A stretch of DNA of 64,000 bases from the NCBI GenBank assembly GCA_916700875.1, contig CAKAKS010000001.1, positions 11,037,741 to 11,101,740 on the forward strand, given 5' to 3'. Below the pieces are notes generated by a model, which was not told the origin of the DNA, ran no database searches, and was given only the letters and a program-made list of their open reading frames with translations. Positions 12,701 through 24,700 of this stretch are shown here, piece after piece (the first letter of the stretch is position 1; each line of letters opens with the position of its first letter). The stretch is from Sebastes aleutianus. Its lineage: Eukaryota; Chordata; Actinopteri; Perciformes; Sebastidae. The position numbers were made by a program, and so were the translations under genes.

Positions 12701-15700
12701 CGCTGCCACCTTGTGGTTTCCTGGCGCGCTGTATATTGCAGTATATTTTCCATCATGTCATATTGCCTCCATAATAATATAAATGCTTTAAAAATGGCCA
12801 TTGTTCCCCCTTAACCTCTTTAATACATGTTTTTGTTGGATCTCAGGTCTAATTAGCTTGTGAAACCGTTTACATTGTGAAAAGCAAATAGGTGACTTTA
12901 GTGTATGTGCCAATTAAAGATCTTTGTCTGTTGAGCAGATAAAAAAGGTGAAGCAGGAGTTTATGCTGCTTGATAGTATTCACACATTATTGAACTCCCC
13001 TTTAACTCTGATTTAAACATCATTGGGTACAACAAAACAGAAAGAGAGCCAGGCTGAAAGGCAAAGGGGAAAACAAGCCAGCAAGGAGCATATGCTAATC
13101 AAACTCAGAAACAAAAGATGTATGGAAAAGAAGCTGCTGGCTCGGTGTTTGGATGTAAAGAGTTCACTAACCTGCTGGCGTTTCCCTTGGCGGCTGATAT
13201 TCAAATGATTCTGGTGTAGCCAAGCTCGGTACGTTCTCTCTTCTCTGTGACGACTCCTGGAAACAGGGAACACCGGCCTGTGGGGAAATTCAAAGATTAT
13301 ACGTTTGCTGGCTGGGTGACTGTTTCTTTAAAGTTTAAAGTTTGGTTAGCAGCCTCACCTGTAAAGTTACTGGCTGACTTTGCTGTGTGCTGAATCCTGA
13401 TTGGACAACATTGGAGATGCTTTGAACAGATGGTTCAGGTTTTTGTTGTTCTTGTTTGGCTTCTGAAAACACACAGACAACACATTTTTATCAGTTAAAA
13501 TCATATAATAAACATTATTTCCCTCAACGTTATTTGTTTTATTTGTGTTTTCCAAAAGCTAAAGGTCAAATTAAAACAGTCCACAAGTCTATGAGCAACC
13601 ACAAGGGGTCAGCATAGCAACATGCTGTTCAGACCTGCAGGTGGCATTTGTTGAGCTGCAGCATTTGACTTCTTCTCCTCTGGAGCAGCTACTGACTGGC
13701 TCCCCGTCTTCCCAAAGCTTTCTTCTGGCTTCTGCAGCTCCTATAAGAGTCACAGATGGTTTCAAAGTTGAATAACAAACTAAACAAGTCTGAGATTAGT
13801 TTTAACTAAACTAATTTCTTTAACGCATTAACCCAACTTGCGATTTTTAGGTTGTAGCAGGCTTAGTTACTGGTATCATATGAAACTAGAAAATCTAAGG
13901 AATCCATTGGTAGCTGACAGGAGAGCACAGGTGATTAATTTTAGGATTCCTCTAGCACACTAATGACCTGTTTTTAATTTTAGTTTCAGGTTTTATTGTA
14001 ATCAACTATAAAAGATCCTAATCCTGACCGATGGGAGCGAGGTGGGCCGGCTTGGTGGCGTCGAATGCTCGATGACTTTCTCTTCTTGGACGTCCTTAGA
14101 AGTCGGTTCTGTGCCACTTTGTGCCTCCTTGGCCTTTGTTGACTCAGGGCTTCCTCCTCCGGTCGAGGTGCGTGGACTGCGTGTTGGCGAGGGTGCTGAC
14201 GAGGGAGCATCTACGGTGCTGTTGCTGGTTTTGGAAGGGGACGCCTGGAAATGAGGAGGAGATTCCCTTCCTAGACTCTCAGGCGTGGTGGGAACGTCGT
14301 CACTTCCTATGTCGCCGTTGACTCGGAGCAAACCGTCCGCCTAAATCACAGAGAACAGGTTTAATACTGGCTTTATGTACGTACTTCAGAGCTCAAGAAG
14401 ATACTTTAAAAGCATTAAAGGTCCAGACAGCACCATCACTCATGATGAATATGCTTCATTCATTCAAGTTTAAAGTTGTTTGGTCTATAAAATGTCAGAA
14501 AATGGTGAAAAATGTCGATCAGTGTTTCCCAAAACCCAAGATGACGTCCCAAAATGTCTTGTTTTGTCCACAACTCAAAGATATTCAGTTTACTGTCATA
14601 GAGGAGTAAAGAAACCAGAAAATATTCACATTTAAGAAGCTGGAATCTGAGAATTTTGAAACCTCTCTAAAATGGATATTGTGGCTATTCTGTTTAATTC
14701 AAAGGGATTTGGGATTGTTTAGTTATTCAAACTTGAGTGCATACGAGTAAATTTGCATCTGTATGAGATTTGTAATGTCTATAATTCGTTAAATTATTTT
14801 ATTTTCCAGTCTTACCTTGAAAAATATGACTAAGGTGGATGAAAAATTGGTTTATAGGTATGAAACATCTGCAGGAAACTCTACTATCTAAAAATATTTT
14901 CAATAGTAAACTAAATGAATTGATGACAAAGAAATTTAAATAAACCCCATACCTAAAAACCCAGTGCCCTCTCTCATTTGTGGTCATTACCAGCCTCTCA
15001 TCTCTGTTCGTTATTAGCTATTCATCTAGCTCACAACACCGTGCCGGCCTCTACGACAAAGAGGCACTAATGTATGTATGAGGAGCTCCTAGTGAGCGGT
15101 AACTTAAGACACAGTGGTGGAGTTGGGTGAATGCAGGCTCCCCCTCCGCCTCCACCTTCTCATCCCTCTCCTAGCAGCCTGTGTGGGCCCTCTTTGTCTG
15201 CTGGGAGCCCACTTCACATTGAGAGGGCCCTACTTGTCAACTTCTTAAGTCAATAGGGAACAGAGGGCTCCATTGAAAGCGGGGCTCCGCTCAGACTCCG
15301 GACAAGACATTCCAGAAAAGCGCTGTGCTCCATTTGGTCTGGTAATAATCTGCCCCTCCCTCCCCGACACACCAAAACACAAGATCTCATTTTGAATATT
15401 CCCCATTTGGATATTTTTCCAGAAGAAAAGGAAATGGATCCTGTTGAGAGCACTCGGAGCTAAATTGAAACATTACATGCTTCGTCTGGGAGGGGAAGTC
15501 TTGTGTTTTCCTAGAACCCAGCCGGCTCATCACCATGGCGGCTCTGAGGCATCTTTATGTAGCTGCCAAGAGAGCTGGAGGGGAATTTACCCGGCAGCCT
15601 GTGAGAAGGGCAGCCAACGCCGGGAAGTTACCGCATGTTAAGTGGTCAAGACCTCGACCATGCCCACTGCAGGACTGTTGTGGTTACACTAACTACATAT

Positions 15701-18700
15701 CAATCAGGAGAACTTTATTATCACGAGTAAGGAACCTAAAGATAGCACACTGTGAAGTGTACCAGTCTGTAGACACTTGAAAAGGCAACGACCCACAGTG
15801 GGATATAGAGGATGCTGTAAAGCACATTTACAGCAGCAATGTGTCCAGTGCTGCAGGGATGATGTATTTTTGTCGGCCAACCAGGAAGTTAGCATCGCCC
15901 TGGGTTCCCTCGACAAAAAGCCAATGGGATTTTTCCAGTGAGTTTTGGATTACTGCAGAAAATAAACTCTGTGTCAAACAAATGTTTATGATACTTACAC
16001 GTTTTGTTCAGCAAGATAATATTGACAAATGAAAACCACTTTTATGATTTTTGAGGAATGCAATCTCCAGAATTAAAAAAGCTAACGTTATAAACACTAT
16101 AAACAGACTACACCGAGGTCGCATGAGTGCGAGTATACACAACGAGGCTGTAAAGGCGGACGAGTCAGCGTGATGGCGTTAAGTAGTCTCATTTAGCCGC
16201 TTGTTAGAAACCGCCTTTTTTAAGACACATAAAGGCTTCAAAATTCATGAGTGAAATATTTACTGACATATTTTATATCGTAGAACAAAACATTAAAAAA
16301 TCTCTTAAGCTTGTGTTAACCACAGACTTTAATTCAGGCATTAACTAAAAAAACATTGACTTCCAGACGAGGGAACCGGAAGTGCTAAAATGCAAACTCA
16401 TTTCTGGGTTTTTAGGACTCATTCCTGCAGCACTCTATAATACATACATTTATATTGTTGGGAAGTGATCTGACATAATAATGACATAAGTGCTTCTGAG
16501 TCAGTCTCACCTTGCTGGGCCATGGTTCAGCTGCTGTGGGTCGGGGCTGGAAGTAAGGCTTGGGCATCAGCAAAGGCACCGGTTTGGGCGACAGGGTTCT
16601 AGTGGATGGGGGCTCAGACGAGCGGGAGCGAATCTGAGGCCGCTGGTGCGAGGAGTCTTTGGGAAACTCCTCGATTCGGGCCTCCAGTGTGGACGTGAAC
16701 TTCGGAGCCGGGGCAGACTGCTGGCGCAGATACCTCATGGGCCCGTTGGGGTCCACGTCGAAGGGGTCTGGGGTGGTTGGGGAGGCGGTCAGGGAGAGGG
16801 AGAGAGGGAAGGGTGAGCAGGGTAAGGAGGGATCAGCGGATATGCTGCGGTCCAGGAGCTTTGGCAACTGTAGGCGTTCCAGGACTGATTCACTGATGGA
16901 GAAACGCTGGGCGTAACGTGAGAGGATGAAGGATGCCTCCTCTGGAGTTCTGGCTCTCTTGTACGCGTCCCGCAGCTCACCCTCACGACGCTCCCTGTTG
17001 AAGAGGGGAAGGAGGTACAGAAGGGATAAAAAAACAAAAAAAAACAGCTGTGAAATGTCAAGCAACTGATACTGTATGACCCAGTTTGATGTTAACTTTG
17101 CTACTCTCTATTGGCAGTAGATATGACAACTGGTTCAACCTGTGCACCCATCATACATCATATTTAAAATAGATTTGATCAAAGATGAAAACTGTTGTCT
17201 GATGCCGGGTTCACACTGGATGCAGAAGCGCTGCGCTAAGTTAATTGTCTCCCGAGCAGAAGCCTGGTTGTTCACACCAAAAGCACATTACTTAACTACG
17301 TAATTGAAAAAACTACAGTCACAAACAGCAGTGACACTAGGCTAAACATAGTGGATGGAGTTTGAAATTTGATTGGAGGTGGGAGGGAATCGGGGGTATT
17401 GAAACTGCGGGAGAACAGCAGGGAGAGAGGGGAGGGAAGTCAAAAGTGTGTCTGGGATGCATATTTTATCATATATTATATATTTATAGAAGATTATCAG
17501 TGTCAGATTCGCTCGCATCACGCGGAGAAAAAAGACCAGATGTCGAAAATATCGCTGAAGATTGCGAGCCGGCTGCAGAGCTCAGTGTCACGGTGCGTCC
17601 TGTGTAAACTGCCCAATATGTTTACAAGGGCGGTGAAAGGACACACGCTTCTGCGTCCAGTGTAAACCCGGCGTTACCCATCATACCAAGACATCTATTT
17701 CTTCTTCACTATCAATTGAGCTGACCTGCTCTTCCTCTTTTATTATTTTCTCGGTGGGAGACCTACTTAAATGAACTCCAGGAGGAGCTGCTGACACCTT
17801 TGTGCCACTAACAGGAATTAAAATGAAGATTAACTTCTGTTCTCTGAGAAAGACCTAGTTTTCCACTATACTACTATTGTTTTCTTTAGCTTTGCTGTTT
17901 TTAGCTGAATACAGATGTTTGTGTGTATTTCCCCTACTTGTCCTGCACTATCTCTCTGTAGGTCTTGATGCTTCTCCTCCTCTGGGAGATGCAGGGGTCT
18001 CCTGACATCAACTGTTCCATCATCTTCCTCTCCTCCTCCTTCTTGATCAGGTCCTGGGAGACACTCCTCCTCCGGTTTTTCCATTTGGCCAGGTCCTGAC
18101 ACACAAACAGAACGGAAAGTGTTTCAGTTCCAAGTGAAACAAGGCGAGAGGGTTTGGCTCAGCAGCTCTGCTGTGGCCCTAGAAAACTGATTGAAGTTGT
18201 TTAACTGGGGCACAGCAAAACATTACTGGAGTTTGTGCTTCGGCCTGCAGGCAATAAATTCACTGCATATAACTGATAAACTCCTGACACAATGGAGACA
18301 AGAAATACAAACTGTGCAGTTGACACAAAAGTGATCTCAATCCAGAAAAAAAATCATCTTAAAAGGAACAGTGTGCAACATTTTGGGGGATCTATTAGCA
18401 TAAACGGAATATAATATTCATAACTATGTTTTCTTAGTGTATATTTATGTGAAACTAAGAATCGTTGTGTTTTAGTTAGCTTAAAATGAGTCCTTCATAT
18501 CTACATAGGGAGCAGGTCCTCTTCACGGAGTCCGCTAGCAATAGATGCTGCCAAATCCCACACACTATACCTTTAATCAAAATAAATATATACACAGACT
18601 GAGAGAAATAACAACATAAAGTCAGACAAATGTGAGACACTCACGTCCTGCCAGTGATCGTCCTCTTCCTTCATCATGTTGTACTGGTTGTGCATCAGCT

Positions 18701-21700
18701 CATGACGCACCTGACTGTGGGGCTGCAAGATGCCCTCCTCCTCGCCACGCATGTCGATCATACTCACACTCCTGAGGAGAGGAGGGAGAGAGAGACAGAC
18801 AGAGAATATGGATGATGAAAAAGATGCATTGACAAGTCATTACCAGAGTAGGACATGGTTTAGTTTTTTAGTTAGTCTGCTAGTGATTCCATGCATTTTC
18901 CTCAGTGCATTGTACTGTTAGTACAGCATGTGGGCGTCTTTATCCTGAACCTAACCTTTTCCAAGACTCAGCAATGGCTAAACAGGTGATATTACACCCA
19001 AACTCTAAGTTTTTACAGTAGTATCAAAGAAAACATCATCCACAAAAATACGTTTGTGCTAATCCATCATTAGGGGAAAAAAAAGCACTGATCTACTATG
19101 CGCACAAATTAGTTTATCTCGAATGACGTCACTATTTTTCTGGACTTTATTTAGCATAGTCTGTGTGTTCTCTTCAGCCCAGATGTCAAGCAAACATCAG
19201 ACTTCTGCAGAAGTCCAGGTCAAGTCCTCTCCTACTCATGTTAACCTATCGTTTACCTGTGTCCATCTCAACAAATGCCCACACAGACAACCTGTAATCC
19301 TTCTGCATTTTGGTTCACTTTCTGCAATTGGGTGGGATTATGTCTCACTGTAATCAAACCGCACTAGGGTTCACTTGGAAATGGTCCGAGACCACATCTC
19401 GCAAGCAGTCTCAGACCGGCATCAGAGTACAATTACTGCGTTCATAACTGCCCAAATGAACTGCACCAGCTGAACCGCACCAGAAACAGACAAAATGAGG
19501 GCTTGTGAAAATGCCCTGACCACATGAAGGGAAAACTGTCCATCTTCAAAGGTAACTTCATGCTCACCATGCAGGCAAAACTAACATTTTAGAACCAACA
19601 CAACATTTACAAATCTTTTGGTTTGTTATTTTGAATAATCACATCACATTCCAACATTTGTTTCAACAGGAAATACATTACATTACATTAAGGATGTTAA
19701 GATGTCGTATAATGAGACCTTTGGTACCTGTGGTTGTGAGTAACATTGTGACGTGTTATGAGATGCAACAACCAGTATGGTCTTCATACAGTCAAAGCCT
19801 TGTTACAGAGAGTTTACAGTCTTTATATTTGTTCAGTCAGTAATGTTAAAGCATCCATTTTTAGATTACAGACAATACAGTAAAGTGCAGCCTTTTTGTT
19901 AAGAGCAAGCGGCTCATCGCATACTTAGAGGGTAACATCATTATATTCTTGCTCATTAAAGTCATGAGTGTAATAATTGTTTTGACTCAGAAAATGTATG
20001 CATTACCAACATACAAAAGGTAAAAAAATAAACTTGCAGAAGAGTGATTTCAATCTAAGAGATGACTGACATGTTTTGTTCAGTGGGACGGGTGCAACAC
20101 TGAATAACTGCTCTTCGAAAATCAAAACTTTTAAACACACATTTGGGTCATCTCTTGGTTATGAATCATCTCTCCTGCTTCATGAAAAGCTGCACTTTTT
20201 ACATTAGCAAAGCAGATTACCGTGATGATTTGTTTTGTAAGGGATGGGGTGTTGGGAGGGTGGTTGAAATGGTTGCGTTACATGAAACATGCAGCTGGCA
20301 GAAGCACTAAGATGATGTGCAATCAGCACAGATTAGTAAATCCTCTCCACAGCCACTACTGCAGGCACTTTGAATACATCTGAGAGGACTGGATTGTTGC
20401 CAGCTGTAAGGTCTAGGGACGTTGTTTGACACTGTTGAGGTTACAAGCCATTTAACTCATAATTTGAATTTAAGTAATGCAAGTAGGAAAATATCTGCTT
20501 AATTGGGAGACATTTTTGTTTTCCATGTAAAGAAAACGTTTGTAAAGAGCAGTCCTAAATCATATAAGATCATCTTGTAACAAATACTGTATAGTAATAC
20601 ATCAGCCCTTACTGACCATTTACACCTCTATGAAAACAGAAATCTATGAAAATTACTGTCTTTACAAAGAATATTTTGGTCATTTCAGTCTTCAGTGTGG
20701 TTTTATAAATGAATCAATCTCATGCAACTCAAAATTGTGACAAAAAAATTCCTTGTGTGGGAGCTGCTTGGATAAGTTAAAGCACTAATTAATGAGATTC
20801 AGTAGAGAATTAGTAGTAAGATGTATTACATGAAGGCTTTGAGGGGCCATTTTAGAGGATTTACTACCCTGGCGAGAGTATTGAGTACTTTTGTGGAAAA
20901 CATTACATTCTTGGGATGTTTCTACTATTAAAAACTGAAGCCCTGAAAGGCAAGTGAGAAAAAGAAAAAATCTGGTGATCTATTTTCTAAGTCTGATCTA
21001 AATGGTTTTCTCTCCTGTGTGTATGACAGATGAAAACAGGTTTTGCCTGGATCATCTTTCGAAGTTACTTTTCTTTTTATCTGTGAAAACAGGTGAAAAA
21101 AAAGGTTTTGGCAGGTGAATGTTTTGTTGTCAGGATAATTTTTGTAAGCGTTTGTAGTTGTAATATTCATTTTGGCCACAAGAGGCCTAAGTGCTCCACT
21201 ACTCCACGCTTGTTATTCCAGTTTTAATTTATACATGCACTGTTAACACAAGGTACATAGAGTATATTGTGTTTTAGCAAGTTATGTAAATTAAACTCAC
21301 CTGGAAGAACACATGAATGCTTTTAGTCCTAGTTAGCACATGGGGTAGTGGTGTACTTCAACCTCTTGTGGCCAAATTGAGTATTACAATAACAAACACT
21401 TAAGGAAAAATAACGAACTTAGAAAGCTTATCCTGGCGAAACCTTTTTTTTTCACCTGTTCTTAAGTGATAAACACAGGATAGAAAACAATTTACATCAG
21501 ATTTAGAAAATGCATCACCAGAAATGTTTTTTCTTACTTGCCTCTCAGGGCTTCTGTAATTACAAGATGATCAAACATAAAAGATTTTAGAAACTGACAC
21601 AAAATATTTGCTCATGTGAACATCAATAAAATACCATAAAAAAGCTGAAGGCTTCAAGAGAGTCTCTTAAATTACTTCATTAAACCGTTGGCAGATTTTC

Positions 21701-24700
21701 CCACTTGCGTTAAGAAAAATCCAATTTGAACACTCAGTGAATGATTGAATGAGTTATTGAGCGGGCTTTGTTTTGTAGTGCAGAGCAGTGCTGGGCCAGA
21801 CAGCTGAGCCTCTGAGCAGTAAATGGACAACTTACTGTGGGTCATCTGACACACTATGTGTGCGGCTGAATCTACAGAAGGCAGAGAGCATGGAGAGAGA
21901 GCACAATCACAAATGAATACACGTCATTCACTCTATGTGAATATCAAAACACAGTGATGGGATATTTGATAGTTGGGGTAACATATACTGTGTTGTGATC
22001 ACAGCTGACAATGAGTTGACAGATTTAACACAGAATGGTTCATTAATAATGTTTTAAACATGTATGGTTTTGTATCTATGCACAGATGTTTCTGTCAGTT
22101 TCTGGGTTTAAGGATGATCCTAAAACCAAGCACAAGGGGGCAGTCTTATCCAAATCACAGCCAGAGCAGAACAGAGGACAAGTTTACTGCATCCCTGCAA
22201 ACCAAAACATTGCTAGCATCCAACAGATGGCAATGATCTTAGAATGCAGCTGACACTTAACTATTAAAAAAAAAGAAAAGAAGAAGCACATGCATCTTTT
22301 ATTAGACAGCACAAGAGCAACATCAAGGATGTGGCTCTCATTCTGTCTGTGACCACCACTTGTAGGTTTGGCCTCAACCACAAAAGGTCTTCATACACAT
22401 CTTTTCTTTTTTATGAAGCTGCCTCTGTGATGTTGGAGGAGTGTGAGAGTGTGGCCGGTGGTTTCTCGCCACAAAAGAACAAGGAGGCTAAATTAAGAGA
22501 AGAGAAGCCTCGCTAAATCAGGACTAGATAGATTGTTTTCTAAGATGGCTATCTGCCATATGGTTTGTTGTAGTGAAATGTCTACTTGGCATGTTTTTTC
22601 AGCGCGTGATACAGTAGAGCTTGCATTAAAGCCTGTATTTTATTGGCTTACATTGGAATGGTCGATGTTTGATTGATTGATAATGATTGGACCAATTTAC
22701 GCATTCAAGAGTTACCAAATAATTCTGGTTCAAATGGGATCAAATTCAAAGTTGCAGTGTCCACTGCCTTTGTCCCCTAATTGGGTCTCCTGAAGAAATC
22801 AAAGGTTGCCAACTAATTTCATGCGAAGTTAATCAAAGACCACATTCTCAAACGTTTCTTCTTCTCCAAGTTTCAGAAAAAAAGCAAAGAAATTAGAAAA
22901 AAATACATATTTTTCAGAGTTTCCATGCATTGCCTGTACAATAACAATTGCTTTTTTTAGAAAACAATATAAATCTGCATTCATGTGAAAAAAGGTCATG
23001 CAATCTTTTGGTAGTTAAATCATCCGTTGCGGTCTGAAGTTGAAGCCACATGCTGAGATTGAGCATTCAAAAGGATCATAAGAATAGTCGATCCCTTGAT
23101 TTTAAAGTTGAATTATGTAGTTTTTGGTTCAAAGCGGTGGAAACTCATTAAATGTAGTGTAGTTGCTGGACGGGGCTCACGTTGCTGGAAGACTGCTGTC
23201 CAACCAAGAGTGTCCTCCTTGTTGGTCGTCACTTTCACTCAGCGCCCTTCCCTTCCGTCGGCCAGTATCGGTTGTTGCTGTTGTAGTGGTGGTTGCCACG
23301 GGAGCGGGCACAGGAAGGAAGCGGGGGGGACTCTGTTTGGGAGAGGTCAGCGTTTGACGGGCCCGCTTCTCATCTCGCTCTGCATCTGCGACTAACGGGA
23401 CTCCAGCGGTTCCCGTCTTTGCGGCCGCTGCCTCCTCCTGCTGCTCCGTCGCAGGTGGACGTTTCCCGGAGGTGACGACGGGGCTCGTTGCAACCACGGG
23501 GGTTGCAGCGACGTTTGCTGCTAGAGTCGCCGAATGCTGGAAGAGTTCCTCTGAGCACGAGCGAGCTGGAGTACTGCAGAAAGCAAAGCAAACTGAAACG
23601 CACTGCTGCCTGGTTATCATCCTATATCATCAGACAGCATTCCTCTGGAGGAACCTCCTAAACGGAGGTTTTTGGCGACAATAAATCTGAGAAAATAGCA
23701 TAGCAATGGTCACAAATCCCCTCCGAGCAGACTGAATGTGAAAACAAATTGGCGTCACAAAGCCAAAGCAAAATTCGCTGAACGCTCTGTTGTCTGTCAT
23801 CCTGTGATGAACAGCTACTTTCTGAGAGGCTTATTATTGGACTATAAATTCCCAGCATGCACGGCAGGGAGAGAAAGGCTGTGAAAAGGCCAGGCTCCAG
23901 TCCCAGCCTGCTCAGGGTCAGGGAAGGAAGAAAGCCTCATTTCCTTACATCCTGAGGGTGGGTCGCATGTTCGTGTTCCCTGCGAGTGTGTTTGCGTGTG
24001 AACACCATACAGTACATTTTTGTGTGTGCCTGCTGGTGGCATGTACGGGTTTGTGTTTGAAGATGTGTGCAGTTTTGTTCCAAGGCTTTGATGGGAAAGG
24101 TCAAGCAAAAAAGATGTGTCAACACAACACATAGGCGACTACTAACAGTACAACTGTTTTTGAAAGAATGAACTCCTGGCATCAACAAAACGCACAAATT
24201 GCAGCCTCGGATTTCTTCTTGAAAGATGCAAGCTGTTACCAACTAAACAAGCTGATATCAAACCCTTTTAAAAACATCCTGGAAATCCCCCCTTTTTCCT
24301 TGGAACGCAAATATTCACAAGTCAGATTTCCTTTGAGCATTCTTTTCACTCCCTTGTAATGCTAACTATCCAATCGATGCCATAACATCTGTGTCTGAAT
24401 AAGCTGGAAACCGGGGGTGTGACTCTAATAACTCTCCAACAGGACTGTGAATGAAACGTCTGCTGGACCAGGAAATAACACCGGATAGGGCTGGATTGTG
24501 AAATAACAACAGAGGCCTAAAGTGACATTTTTCAAGAGAGAATCATTGTCATCACACAGCTCATAATCCTCACCTTGTTACCTGACACAAAGTGTGAAGC
24601 TTGTGACCCCTGGCTGGCCTGCTGGCTAAAGACCCTGCATCACAACAGAGAGGTCTACAGATTTCATTGAACCTCTTTGCTGACTCACTGTTGTGCTGCT

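Larger units (their letters stand above)
14341..16510. other. limch1 intron, 2.2 kb
   Basis: A repeat copy at 14477-14662 and a probable long repeat from 15445 to 16440. Nothing else seen. Confidence 0.75.

Noticed and set aside
15535..15780. Plus-strand ORF starting MAALRHLYVAAKRAGG, possible small gene
   Set aside because: It lies in a probable interspersed repeat with no recognised domain or splice partner.
23370..23603. Other frames, both strands, over the GC-rich 23181-23573 exon
   Set aside because: Only the chosen frame has a matching acceptor, donor and phase. The others are open because of GC bias.
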